A stretch of 64,000 nt of DNA from NCBI GenBank assembly GCA_009667805.1, contig CM019070.1, forward strand, positions 58,966,735 to 59,030,734, given 5' to 3'. Of the stretch, positions 33,063-44,183 are shown in pieces; positions within the stretch are counted from its first letter, which is position 1, and each line of letters starts with the position of its first letter. Source of the DNA: Leptobrachium leishanense. Lineage: Eukaryota > Chordata > Amphibia > Anura > Megophryidae. Under the pieces are notes generated by a model. The model worked only from the letters and a program-made list of their open reading frames with translations, was not told the DNA's origin and ran no database searches. Position numbers and translations under genes: made by a program.

Positions 33063-34630
33063 TTATAAAAGAAGTTTATTTTTCAGGACCTGAACCTTGC
33101 TTGAAAGCTTATTGGCATCTAGCTCCATGAATATCTTTTGAATTGTTTCAAACGTATATCTCAAGTCTTTGGGGTAGGCCAGGTTTAAGGCATAAATTAA
33201 GCCAAGCATCATCAAACAAGCAGTGGCCACATCCTTAAGGTTTTCCAGTATTTTAATGCCTTCAATTATGATGCCAACGTCCTCATAAGGGTCTGTAGCG
33301 TCTGCCCCTTTTGTATTTCTGTAACCACTCAATGTTCTTGAACCCAGGACATACTTGAAAACGAGAGAAATCTCAATGTATCCTTCCTGGTAAAATCCTT
33401 TATAAATAAATAAATAAATAAATATGACGACATATATTCCAAGGGTGGTGTTGTTCATTGAGGTTACGGCTTCATCGTCTTCAAGATCCTAAAAAAAAAA
33501 TCAAATATTGAATTATATAATTAGATCAAATTTGGGGGAATTGGTTTTAGAGAAACGTTTATCAGGTTTAAAAAAATTACCAGGTACTCCTTCACAAGGC
33601 TTGAAGGGTCTTCATTCAGAAATGCAACGAGGGCTTTTAGGATGCATTCACGTCTTTTTTCTATGGTGACATTCTGAAAAGTGTAACAAAGAAGCCAATG
33701 TTAGCAGTTTGCTTTTTACATTTGCAAAAAAAGATTGCATTATACAAAATTTTCCCTGTAATATTGTTTACGCTTAAATGCAGAGGATAGCGGACCACCA
33801 CGCTTTATTCCAATGAGTAAAGGGTTTGTTGTACTTAGTGCTGTAACAAGGTCTTTGGCTAGAAATTCATTATCATCAATTCTATGCTTTTGTAAGATTT
33901 CTACAATAGTTCTGTAAGACAGGGGAAAAGAAGCATCACTTAGTAAATAATGCAGATCCTCTAACAACTCATCAACAGCTGTGCCTGGGACATGGTAGTA
34001 ATTCTCAAGCTTTAACAGCAAGGAAGAGAATTTAAACTCTACCAACTCCGTCAACTTCTCTGGAACTTCATCTGTATCAATACAGATCGAATCCTCGTCT
34101 ACCACAGAACCTTCAGTTTCTTCGTTCAAAAGACTGTCATCAGATACCCCACTTGCCTCTTGTGTTTTCACGATTCCTTCCTTAAAATCTGCCAACGAAC
34201 ACTGACAGTGTTTTCTGCTTTTATGTGATTTAAATGTGCCATACACGTTTGTTTTAAATGAGCAATCCTTAAACATGCAAAAAACTGTCTCATGACTGCG
34301 CAAGTGGTTGTTTATATGGAGAAAATAAGCCTTTACTGAAGGAATGTCAGTGGCAGCACAAACATGACAATTTATCATTGTATTTTCAATACTATTTTCC
34401 TTTTGGGGTTGCTTTTCACTGCTATGTGATCTGCATATGTGGAATCGCAGTGCATTCCATGTTTTAAACGTGCATGGACAGTGAGAATATGCACATGGAT
34501 ATTCTTGTCTGCGGCCATAGTGTCCATGTACTAACCTGAAGTGTTTTAAAAGCTTTGCTCTAGATGCGTGATATGAGCCACAATCTCTGCACAGCCACTT
34601 GTGAGACTCCAGAGGCATAACTCCTAAAAT
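33063..34630 (-). CDS. Multi-exon C2H2 zinc-finger gene carried by the EnSpm-like element
   Basis: Three coding exons fit in one phase: 34618-33746 (acceptor AG at 34631-34632, donor GTATA at 33745), 33673-33581 (acceptor TTTTCAG, donor GTAATT) and 33488-33063 (acceptor after a T run). All junctions are phase 0, giving about 463 residues. Exon 1 encodes four C2H2 fingers (CRDC..HFRLVH, CAYSHC..HICRSH, CHVC..HINNH, CMFKDC..HKSRKH), an acidic region, then a helical domain with LENYYHVPGTAVDELLEDLH and FKRKQYYREN. The last exon has VGIIIEGIKIL and AYPKDLRYTFETIQKIF. This domain pair recurs in predicted proteins of fish and frogs, probably of transposon origin. The last exon contains a retroposon insertion that keeps the frame open. 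Function unknown; DNA binding is inferred. Confidence 0.7.
33300..33424 (-). mobile_element. Retroposon tail inside the last exon of the zinc-finger gene
   Basis: On the minus strand: ATAAATAAATAAATAAA microsatellite, AAAGGATTTTACCAGGAAGG and CATTGAGATTTCTCTCGTTT, a dispersed repeat I associate with frog genomes. It adds about 40 codons (YLFIYKGFYQEGYIEISLV) without a stop. Confidence 0.6.
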
Positions 34631-34669
34631 CTGTGAAGGGAGACAAAAGGATTTAGTCACCAATTTGTT

Positions 34670-35339
34670 TTAAATATAATACAAAAAAAAGAAACAAAGA
34701 ACTCCCTGCTCATTTTTCTCCTCCAAGCCTGGATGGGGTTTTATGACAGGAAGACCTGTCACTAAGGTGAGTGATGTGAAGATCTGTGCCATCCAGGCTG
34801 CAGGAAATCCTTGGAAAACTGAAAACCGACACCTGACCCTGTTGACTAAATGTACCACTAGTCAGAAACCTTATCTGAAAGTGAGAGGGAGGAGGAGGGG
34901 TTCTCTCTGGAGGGCCCCAGCAATGATGAAAAACAGGGCTCGGTATTCGCAACACCCCCCCCCCTTTCAGATTCCAGAATTTGGGAAAGCTGAAAGGGTT
35001 AATGTTTTGGGTGCAGATGGGGGCTACTGTGGTACCTGTGGAGGTGTGGTGGAACATGATATACTTGTCTGCGGCCATAGCGTCCATGTACTAACCTGAA
35101 GTGTTTTAAAAGCTTTGCTTTAGATGCGTAAAATGAGCCACAATCTCTGTGAAGGGAGACAAAAGGATGTTAGTCACCAATTTGACACGGGCATAGATGC
35201 ATGACGTGCTTATATTTGCATGTCTCTGGCCCTGCATGGGTTAAGTTAAGTTATTTATTGTGCATGCATGTTCTTTACTTTGCAGGTTTTTATCAGCAGC
35301 TCCAACACTAGAACCACTTTTTTTTTTTTCAACATCTTA
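34670..35339. other. 5' flank of the zinc-finger gene with a partial exon duplicate
   Basis: The stretch 35060-35190 repeats 34504-34672 (CTTGTCTGCGGCCATAG, AACCTGAAGTGTTTTAAAAG, GTGAAGGGAGACAAAAGGAT) but lacks about 40 bp covering the first finger's cysteines and the start codon. It is a partial, internally deleted duplicate of exon 1. The region between (34680-35055) shows no recognisable coding sequence. Confidence 0.65.
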
Positions 35340-35597
35340 GGCCCCCGGCACACGAGCGTATTTTTGCCTCATGTGCGCCCGCACTTCCCTGCGTCCGTGG
35401 GTTTTTGACGGGGAATGCCCTCCACCGGACGTGAAAAAGGCCTCCCCGTCAAAAAGCTAAACGGACGCTGAAAGTATACAAAGCGCGATTCTCCATAGGA
35501 GGATCGTGCTTTGTACGCTGAGCGCAGAGAGTGGAAGGAACACCCACTTTCACGGACGTTCCTTCCATTCTCTCAAAACGCTCGTGTGCCGGGGGCC
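35340..35597. mobile_element. Harbinger-type MITE, 258 bp
   Basis: Terminal inverted repeats GGCCCCCGGCACACGAGCG and CGCTCGTGTGCCGGGGGCC, with TTA on both sides (35337-35339 and 35598-35600). The 3-bp TTA target is characteristic of PIF/Harbinger elements. Internal palindromes are present; no coding. Confidence 0.8.
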
Positions 35598-35923
35598 TTA
35601 GATCTGTCTGTGTTTGGTGAGGTGATTTTTGCGTAGAAACCCTCTGCTCTGCACAGCGTAAGTCCTTACACCAGCAGTTGAATTTCTGGACGCGAGGACC
35701 TTTCGGTGGTTTTCTGCGGATCTCTCCTTACAACGCTGTTGTACTCGAGTTTCTGGACTTCGCTGCGCATTTCAGACCCTACTCCGCGTAAATATTTATT
35801 TTGCGCAGCCGTGCTCTGCGCAAATTTCTGGGGAGATGCGCATCTCCTTGATTGGCGTGCAGTGCACAAACCTGCGCTACGCCACTTTTTCCAGACTACG
35901 CGATCAACTAAATCTACCCCTAA

Positions 35924-36348
35924 GGCTAAGGTCAGACGAAAGCAGTTTTAACGTGCGTTTAACTGCACTAAATCACGGCCGTGCTAGCAGCAAATGACGT
36001 CCAATGCCGGGCACCATACGAAGAACGGCCGCACGAAAGTTCGGCCGGGCAACGCAAGTGGCAAACGAACGAATTTTTTCGAGAACGTCAAACCGCTAGT
36101 ACTGACGTACAGAGTGCGCTGTGTCCACTAGCGGCATGTGTGTGTGATTAGGAGACGTCAGACGCTGCACATGTCCGGCTAACATAACGTCCAGACGCAA
36201 AAAGTGTTTTATTGTTAACCGTACAAAATCACGGACGAAAATGCGCATCATATGACCGCTATCGCGTATTCCATGAAAAAATACACCCATTCGTTCGAAC
36301 GCACTTTTTCACGGACAACGTGAAAAATGCGTTAGTCTGACACTAGCC
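35924..36348. mobile_element. Harbinger-type MITE, 425 bp
   Basis: Left end GGCTAAGGTCAGACGAAAGC and right end GTTAGTCTGACACTAGCC are imperfect inverted repeats, flanked by TAA (35921-35923 and 36349-36351). The ACGTCA/CGCAAA-rich interior has no coding sequence. Confidence 0.75.
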
Positions 36349-36424
36349 TAAATGTGTTTAGTTCTATATCGGTTTCTTTGGGTCTTTGATATCAAATAAA
36401 AATGCTAAAAACCATTATTTAAAA

Positions 36425-36562
36425 CAGAGGTCCTCAAACTTGGCCATCCAGATGTTATGGAACTACATATTTCCCATGAGAATCATACAATTTATTGAGT
36501 GTCTGAGCATCAAGGGAGATGTAGTTCCAAAACATCTGGGGGACCAAGTTTGAGGACCCCTG
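36425..36562. mobile_element. hAT MITE, 138 bp
   Basis: Ends CAGAGGTCCTCAAACTTGG and CCAAGTTTGAGGACCCCTG, with a perfect 8-bp target duplication ATTTAAAA (36417-36424 and 36563-36570). Typical of Charlie/Tip100-like hAT MITEs. Confidence 0.9.
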
Positions 36563-36570
36563 ATTTAAAA

Positions 36571-37360
36571 GATTTTTTGGAGATTTATACTAAACTAAAG
36601 GACAAAATCATTTGCACACAACAATCTGTTTACACATAAATGGGCAACTTTTACTATCAATTGAATACCAATAATTTGTCTTTTTTTGGGGGGGGATTTA
36701 AATTATATCAAGATGCAACAAGTATAAATTATTACATAGGAATGAAAGAGAAGTGTATAGTGACTATTAATAATGTGAAAGACACATATCTGGAAACTAG
36801 GTGGTCTGTAATCTGTAATAAACCAGTAAGGGCTGGATTCCATTCCTGGAGTAAATGGAAAAAGGTATAAGTAAACTTCAAGAGCCATTAAAGTCTATGG
36901 AGTTAGAAGTTTACTCTCCAGGGATGTAATCCAGCCCCTAATCTATTGACAATCTCAAGAAAAGTGCAAATAAGTAAAATAGCTCACCTGTGTCTTTAGA
37001 TCACCAAATCTTTACTTGTTCTCTCCTTCTGCAGTCTTCACCAGACAAAATGGTGTTGATGAAAAAAGTGATAAGCCCTGCCCAGTCCATCCCACCCCAT
37101 CCTCCATTCCAGCATGCTCCATCCCTTCTGCACATGTGCAGATAATGCTCCCCCTCTGGTCAAAGTGCTGTACTGCAGAAGCAACACAACTTAATTGCAT
37201 TCGTTTAAATTAAGTGAATTGTGTAAATGTGAAAACGTACTTTTTCTAATTCTGTAAAAACAACTGTTTTAATTTTGATGAACAAACATAAGTGCGTTAT
37301 TTAATTCAAACGTATTTTCATTCTTTGAGCCAACAACAGCAATGATTCATTTTTTGAGTG
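36571..37360. other. Right end of the EnSpm-like element, non-coding
   Basis: AT-rich sequence leading to the terminal repeat. TAAGTTTACTCTCC/GGAGAG..AAACTTC-type inverted motifs near 36870-36920 form a small palindrome. I see no gene. Confidence 0.45.
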
Positions 37361-37505
37361 TGGGGGCTTTATAGGAGGTCTGTTCTTATTGGAAAGCGTC
37401 ACATGACATAAAATAAAAGTATCGGTACTTGGTATCGGTGAGTACTTGAACAAAAGTATCGGTACTCGTACTCAGTCTTAAAAAAGTGGTATCGGTGCAT
37501 CCCTA

Positions 37506-39296
37506 ATATATATATATATATTATATATGTGTGTGACACGGGGGTGGTTATATGTGATTAGGGTTACCTTTTTTTCTATTTTTTATACTATTCGGATTAA
37601 TTTGTCAGTAATTTATATGTATTTTATTCAATAGAAAGTTTCTAAATGGACGTAAGGTATCAGTGCAGTCGGGCGCTGATATAAGTGGAGTTCAGACCTT
37701 GCCTATATGACATGCGCTTTGTGTAAAGTTTTGGCATGTGGAATGTTGTACACTAATTTAAAAGGTGTTTTACAATAAACTTGTTATTTTCTACGAAATG
37801 GGCTTTGCTTCGAGGAGAAACAAACATTTCTCTAGTTTGATCTGCAGAGTATTGGATACGTGTAGAGTGTGGAGAGAAGCAAACGTAATGCGGTGTAGAC
37901 AGGCTGCGAGGCGGAGCGGAGTGAAGTCAAGCCTGCAAAATGTTGGCTTCTCTTTGCTTCACTACTCTGTGCGTCACTACTCGCTCAGTGTCTCAGGCTT
38001 AACTTTCAGGCACTGGTCAGTTGCATAAAGCAGATGCATTTAGGTCAGGAGAGAGAGGTCTGTGTATTTGTCTTTTAAATAGGAAAAACTCAATGCAGGA
38101 AGTATATAATATATATGATTTTGTACAATGGTTGTGTTGTTTCTATTTGTGCGGTTTGTTTTGGATTTTTATTGCTATGAGCTAACTGGACTGGGAGACT
38201 AATATGTTACTTGACCGTTTTTGACTCTTGTCACTCTGTTCCCAGAGAGTTTCTTCTTTATGGGATTGATTTATAACTCCATGGATGTAACAAATGATAC
38301 AATGATGCATGTGTGGAAATTATTAAGAATAGTGAGTAACTAAAATCAGACCTTGATTTACTATCAGAGTTATTCAAAAAGCTCCGAATTGGGCCCGATA
38401 GGTAACCGAACGCTGAAATTCACTGTACGGTTACCTTTCCTGGCCATTCAGCTATTCAGAGAGCAGGCAGTTCGCCAAGTGTTGGCGAATTGCCTACACA
38501 TACAGTGCCTGGTCAGTGCCTGTTCGAGGGCAGTGAAATCCCCATAGAGAAGCAATGTTTCGGCTATTCAGAGAACAAAACCCAGCAGTGAAAAGTTGCT
38601 GAAATGCCCTGTCATTCGGTGGCTTAATTCGGCAGGTTTATTCAGTCGAATCCCATAGACTTCAATGTTAAAAATATTCTCGTTTTAATTCAATATCTAA
38701 TAAACCGTTGATTATAATATTCTGCAGTAAAAAGTCTCTTTATATATATATTTTTTAGGATCTTTTAGGCATTTTTGGGTATTTTTTTGCAAACATTTTT
38801 TTACATTTTTTTTTATCGTTTTTTCTTTTTTCTGTAACAGCCCTTTTTATTATCATTCATTGGATTTTATATGTAAATTTCAGACATTTTCATTCTGTAG
38901 TTTCTTTGTAAACAGTGTTTTACTTTTCAAACATTCAAACGTACTGTTTTTTTCTTTTCTTCACTCCATTCGTCTGCGGTGTCGGGTTTTTCCGGCGGCT
39001 GCTCTGCGCTGTGATCGGCTCCTGCTCAGGCTTCTCCGGCGTGTTCGTTGGGGTTAATCCAGATGTTTTTGCCGGTTTCGGTGTGCATTTGCCTGGGTTT
39101 TGCGGTGACAACTGCCAAACACCAAGCAACACAGCTTGCAAAGCTCAAGGGTTTATGGATGGATGTTACACTCACTCATTGGAAGCTACTCTCATAGCTT
39201 CCCATATGTTTATGGGAGGTACCATGTATTTTGAATCTGTGGGGAATGCTGAAAAAAAATTATACAGAATTGGACTGGATCCTATGATATAATACA
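37506..39296. other. Unassigned AT-rich stretch right of the nested block
   Basis: Starts with a TA microsatellite (37506-37530). At about 38370-38665 there is a segment with TTCGGC/GCCGAA-like motifs and TCCCATAGACTTCAATG, a pattern common in frog non-coding repeats. T-rich tracts at 38745-38830. No convincing coding sequence or terminal repeats. Confidence 0.4.
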
Positions 39297-39323
39297 AATC
39301 ACGTTTAACCCTTTCACTACCAG

Positions 39324-39384
39324 GATCGAGATAACTTGGGACTTCAAAGGCACCATCCGGTCCCGATATCAAGTTATCTCGATC
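39324..39384. repeat. Short perfect hairpin
   Basis: GATCGAGATAACTTG (39324-39338) pairs with CAAGTTATCTCGATC (39370-39384) across a 31-nt loop. It follows TTTAACCCTTTCACTACC, so it may be the end of a TTAA-type element, but the other end is not found. Confidence 0.7.
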
Positions 39385-39926
39385 TGCAGCTATGAAGGAC
39401 AAAAGCAAATGAAATTAATTTGCTGCAGACAAATTGAATTTGCTTTTGGGCTGCAGGAGGTGCCTCCAAAGTTTTAGCCCTGTGGACATAATGGCCTAGT
39501 GCTAAAACTGTCTAACATTGGCTGATGAATGTGCCAATCGGGCTTTCAGCAGCCGATGCAGGGAACCACCAGCTACAGCTCAAACAGCTATAACTCAATT
39601 TGGCCAGAAGATGACAATATCTGCCTGTCAAATAGGTTTTTATAGTAAGGAATATTATAGTGGGAATATTCCCAAATATTTCGTACTGTATAATGAATTA
39701 AAATGATTTTTCATGTTAACATTGGTTCCTGACATTGAGAGGAATGTGTCTGGGCAGGACTTATTTTTTAGCTGTTTTCTGGCTTACTTGTAAATTTTTG
39801 TTCAACAACAATAAAGCAACAAATTTAAGCGATGACTGTTAAAGACCAAATAAAGTTCAGTTCAGTTTGCTGCCATCCACCTTTGAGCTGCCGCTGGAAA
39901 GTCCTCACTCCAAGGACGTAGCACAA

Positions 39927-40098
39927 CAAGAAAAATACTCCAGCATATGGCAATAAATTCTGGCTTTATTCCATCAATATAGCAGAACAACGTTTCGACC
40001 TGACTTGACAAAGACCTGGTTGCAGGTCGAAGCGTTGTTCTGCTATGTGGATGGAATAAAACTAGAATTTATTGCCATATGCTGGAGTATTTTTCTTG
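39927..40098. repeat. 172-bp palindrome of Penelope-type terminal sequence
   Basis: Arms 39927-40002 and 40023-40098 are inverted copies (CAAGAAAAATACTCCAGCAT against ATGCTGGAGTATTTTTCTTG) with a few differences. Around the centre, TGACAAAGACCTGGTTGCAGGTCGAAGCG looks like a degenerate hammerhead core: GACCT/AGGTC stem followed by GAA. This fits Penelope-like terminal repeats joined head to head. Confidence 0.65.
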
Positions 40099-40439
40099 AT
40101 ATTGAGACTGTTAAAGACCACCAAATTGTGTTGCCGATTTTTGGTTGTTTTTTTTACAGATCACTCTACTCCCCTAGCGATAGCGACCCCACTCCATACC
40201 GTAAACTGAAACTCTATTAAATGAGTTTCCTTTTTTGCCCTATAATAATTGGGCAGAGGTTTCCTACAGCTTCTGTCCAATTAGTTTTTTCTGTTTTATA
40301 TTCTCGTTTTGTTTTTTATTTACTTATCTTTTGTCCCTCACCGAGTACAGTTCCTCCTCCTTAGTTCAGGAACTCCCAAACCCGAAAGTCTCTTTTCCAC
40401 ATAATTTGCGCCTGTATACAATACATAGAAGCTAAAAAT

Positions 40440-40536
40440 TGCGTAGTACAATGGGGACATGCGCTCTTTACATGAGCAAGTTCCATAGCGCAATGGGGAC
40501 ATGCGATCTTTACATGAGCAAGTTCCATAGCGCCTG
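40440..40536. repeat. Two-copy tandem repeat, about 47 bp
   Basis: CAATGGGGACATGCG(C/A)TCTTTACATGAGCAAGTTCCATAGCG occurs twice in a row (about 40449 and 40490). No other feature nearby. Confidence 0.75.
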
Positions 40537-40559
40537 CGCGGAATGATGGATCGGAGCTG

Positions 40560-42691
40560 TGTGCATGTGCAGCTTCAATCCGTTGGCTGTCTCTGAGACC
40601 AATCACTACGGCAATTGCATTCAGAGACAGTGACATCAGCACTCTCCCTCTGGAATGGACTCCTGGGAACCGGGACATGGTAAGGGACAGCGGGAAGATC
40701 CGGTCTGGGACGGATATTGAAAATGTAACAGGAAAGGTTGTGCTGAAGTTTTACCATGCAGAAGAGCTGGATTTGGCATTCCTGCGACACCAGTTGGGAG
40801 GGCCATGACACCATCCCCCTAATATCTGCTAAATAAAAAGGGGATAATTACTAACCCATGCAAAACCCACCCTCCTGTTTGTTTGTCTTTTTCAATTTAG
40901 GTAAAAAGTATAAATGTATTATTTAATTCCCTGTTATTTTCTCCCTTCTCCTCTTTAAGGCTCAGAACGCTAGAACATAACTGTATGATGGATGTACAAC
41001 GAAATGCATAAGGGCAAATAGAGCATGCACACAGACAAATGCTTCTCACAATCCTCCATCAAAACACCAATTCCTCCGCAAACTGTAAGAGCTTTGACAT
41101 GTGCTGAGAGTAAATAGTTTTTGAGACCAAGGATTTTTCAGAAAGGAGAAATTGTAATGGCATCCTTTAATGACTAGTTCAGACCTCCACTTTGAAGTAA
41201 TGTTTCAATGGTTGAGAGATAGTCTAGACAGATGTATTGGTAATTAAGAGGAAACAAAGTATTTCATGTTTCTCTTCCCTAAATTCCAACAATTTTTTTA
41301 AAGAAATTCATTCAAAACAAAGAAAAATGAAAACACTGAAATGTGAAAACCCCATCAGTGATGAATTAAAAGGAAAACATGTCAGAAATGCAGACATAGA
41401 GGGTGTGTGTGAATGAAGGAACTGGGAGGAAGCAGACATAGACACTGGACAATTGCCAATAATGTTCTAGGTTTTTCATTAATTCGTTTTTCCATATACT
41501 GGTATTAAATCATTGCATGACAGCGTGGAATACTCAGTTCCAGATAAATTTAAAATGAAAACAAAAATGCTTCTTGTCTAAAGTCTGATTCACCAAATTG
41601 TACAGGATACAGACCACCTGTAGACTCTGTTATTTGATTTTCTATTATGAAATGTGTTAATTTTAATATTTATACAGAAGCAGAATGAAGTCTGAGATCT
41701 CGTTCAACATTTTAAGCATATATATATATAACTTCTAAACATATATTGACACACATTTAGTTTATATAGCACACGAAATCCACTAACAAATAACAAAACC
41801 AATTTTAATGCAATTGTCAATATGAGACAAGTATGTAATATTATCACTTTAATCTTTGTAATCTTAGTTTTATTTAAATAAATAGTCCATTAACTGCTCA
41901 ACCACTAGTTGTCATTCAAAAAATGGCCATAACAGAGCCTATTTTATCTACATAATTTTAGATGTTATCATTCATTAATAACCTTATCTAGCATTACATA
42001 AGTTATGTTATAGGTGGGCTAACGAAATGTAGCACAAACTGGACCGATGATGGGGAGAAAGTCAGGAGCCTGATCCAGTCCAGATTAACGTAGGGGCTGT
42101 TGGAGCTTCAGCTCCAGGCCCATGCCCCATAAATGGCCCAGAGAAAGGATAACTATATCTGCACTGATGGTCCTTTGGAACCCTGTATCTCCGGAATTGT
42201 AGAAACTACAGGGTCATGTGAGGTATCTTTGAAAAGGCCAGAACATGAACAGGTTTTAAGTGAAAAAAAAAAAGAGAGAATTTTATTTTTATGTATTTTT
42301 TTCTTTCTAACCCAGCACTATTGATCACTTTTCAGGTATAAAATGATCAATGATGCTGCAGTAACTCACCTTCTCATTTCCGATGTTACCAGCAAGTGTG
42401 GAGGTGAAGGCACAATGAGATATTACGCATTTGTCAATCAAAAACCTAAAGTGAGGTGAGGTATCATTGGAAAGGTCAGTGTCTGGGCTTTTCGACAATA
42501 CCAAATATGACCACATAATGTGTAAAAATACATAAATGAAAATAAAATAATGTGGAAAATTTCCTGTTTTCTTCTCTGTTCTAAGGCAGTGACATTATAC
42601 TGTTGCACTAACTCACCTCCTCATTTACAATGATGGACAAATGTGGAGGTGATGACGTAAAGTGTTATTATGCATTGGACCAACTGAAATA
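40560..42691. other. Unassigned AT-rich stretch before the Tc1 element
   Basis: Low GC, many short poly-A/T runs, TATATATATA near 41720. CTCACCT(T/C)CTCATTT..ATG..AAGTGTGGAGGTGA occurs at 42366-42410 and 42613-42655, suggesting a diverged duplication into which the Tc1 element landed. No coding frame of note. Confidence 0.4.
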
Positions 42692-43067
42692 CAATTGTGT
42701 TCAAAATTATTCAACCCCCAATGCTGTAAAGCGTTTTAGGGAATTTAGTGTAGATTTGTAATTGTATTCAGAATGAAATCCTACAAGGACTTTTTAAAGA
42801 ACCATATGCAACTAAAATGACATCAATTGGTTTTGTAATACAGTAGTAAATGTTTCTTTTGTGAATTCTTCATTGACACAATTATTCAACCCCTTAAAGA
42901 CTACCACTCTGAAGAACAGAGGTTCATTCAAGTGTTTTCAATCAGGTATTGAAAACACCTGTGGATGTCACGGAGCAGCAATAAAGCATAATAAGCACCA
43001 ATTAGGCAGCTTTAAAATGACTGTGATACTCAGCTCCTTCTAGACAGTTACTGGTGTGGTTACAAAC

Positions 43068-44183
43068 ATGGTGAAGTCAAGAGAATGGTCCAGGAAGACA
43101 AGAGAAGAGGTGATTACTCTTCACAGGAAGGGCAATGGCTATAAGAAGATTGCAAAGATGTTAAACATACCAAGAGAGACCATAGGAAGCATCATTCGCA
43201 AATTCAAGGCAAAGGGCACTGTTGAAACGCTACCTGGTCGTGGCAGAAAGAAGATGCTGACTTCGACTGCTGTGCGCTACCTGAAGCGTAGAGTGGAGAA
43301 AAGTCCCCGTGTGACTGCTGAGGAACTGAGAAAAGATTTGTCAGATGTGGGTACTGAAGTTTCAGCTCAGACAATACGGCGCACACTGCGTAATGAAGGC
43401 CTCCATGCCAGAACTCCCAGGTGCACCCCCTTGCTGTCTCCAAAAAATAAGAAGAGTCGACTGCAGTATGCCAAAAGTCATGTGGACAAACCACAGAAGT
43501 TTTGGGATAGTGTTCTGTGGACTGATGAAACAAAATTAGAACTGTTTGGGCCCATGGATCAACGCTATGTTTGGAGGAGGAAGAACAAGGCCTATGAAGT
43601 AAAGAACCCCTTGCCTACTGTGAAGCATGGCAGGGGGGGGGGTCAATCATGCTTTGGGGCTATTTTGCTTCTGCAGGTACAGGGAAGCTTCAGCGTGTGC
43701 AAGGTACCATGAATTCTCTTCAGTACCAGGAGATATTGGATGACAATGTGATGCAGTCCGTCACAAACCTGAGGCTTGGGAGCCGTTGGACCTTTCAACA
43801 GGACAATGATCCCAAGCATACCTCCAAGTCCACTAGAGCAGGGGTCAGCAACCTTGGCTTCCTGATGTTTTGGAAACTACACTTCCCTTGTGGCTCAGTC
43901 AGCCTAATGGCTGACTGAGCATCATGGTAGATGTAGTTTTCCTATACATCAGGTTGCTGACCCCTGCACTAGAGCATGGTTGCAGATTAAAGGCTGGAAC
44001 ATTTTGGAGTGGCCATCGCAGTCACCTGACTTAAATCCGATTGAGAACCTCTGGTGGGACTTAAAGAAAGCAGTTGCAGTGCGCAAACCTAAGAATGTGA
44101 CTGAACTGGAGGCTTTTGCCCATGACGAATGGGCGAAGATACCCGTAGATCGCTGCAAGACACTTGTGTCAAGCTATGCTTGA
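43068..44183 (+). pseudogene. Tc1 transposase (DD34E), frameshifted and interrupted
   Basis: The start at 43068 gives MVKSREWSRKTREE. Two helix-turn-helix regions follow (GNGYKKIAKMLNIPRETI at about 43130-43190; VSAQTIRRTLRNEGLHAR at about 43355-43410) with a GRGRKK linker. Catalytic residues: WTDETK (about 43520), QQDNDPKHTSK (about 43795-43830) and NPIENLWWDLKK (about 44035-44070). A single-base shift occurs in a nine-G run at about 43632-43640; the hAT MITE cuts the frame after the second Asp. Removing the MITE and its duplication would leave the downstream part in frame, so the G-run shift is the only other lesion I see. Confidence 0.88.
43839..43966. mobile_element. hAT MITE, 128 bp, inside the Tc1 transposase
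   Basis: Ends CAGGGGTCAGCAACC and GGTTGCTGACCCCTG, perfect 8-bp target duplication CACTAGAG (43831-43838 and 43967-43974). The interior is a near palindrome around GTCAGCCTAATGGCTGAC. Confidence 0.93.

Larger units (their letters stand above)
21155..37360. mobile_element. EnSpm/CACTA-like element carrying a zinc-finger gene, with nested inserts
   Basis: The left terminus CACTCAAAAAAATGAT (21155) and right terminus ATTCATTTTTTGAGTG (to 37360) are inverted, with TG on both sides (21153-21154 and 37361-37362) as a possible 2-bp target duplication. CACT-type ends and subterminal TTAAGTT/AACTTAA motifs (21230-21440) fit the EnSpm/CACTA group as seen in fish. It carries the C2H2 gene at 33063-34630 on the minus strand and is interrupted by a Kolobok-like element and three MITEs. 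I find no transposase, so it is non-autonomous or the transposase is lost. Confidence 0.6.
18695..37505. mobile_element. Outer hAT-type element, non-autonomous, holding all inserts up to 37505
   Basis: The left end TAGGGTTGCATCGATACC (18695; also 13598 in the first duplicate copy) pairs with the right end GGTATCGGTGCATCCCTA (to 37505). Eight bases of ATATATAT flank both sides (18687-18694 and 37506-37513), compatible with an 8-bp hAT target duplication, although the site is low-complexity. Element-specific sequence is 18695-21154 and 37361-37505, rich in GATACC/GGTATC and TACTCG motifs. It contains the solo LTR, inverted repeats and minisatellite, and is split by the EnSpm-like element. No transposase frame is visible. 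Confidence 0.75.

Noticed and set aside
38915..39292. Small 125-codon frame with Cys-rich start
   Set aside because: It has no recognisable domain, and the region is AT-rich non-coding DNA without splice or promoter support.
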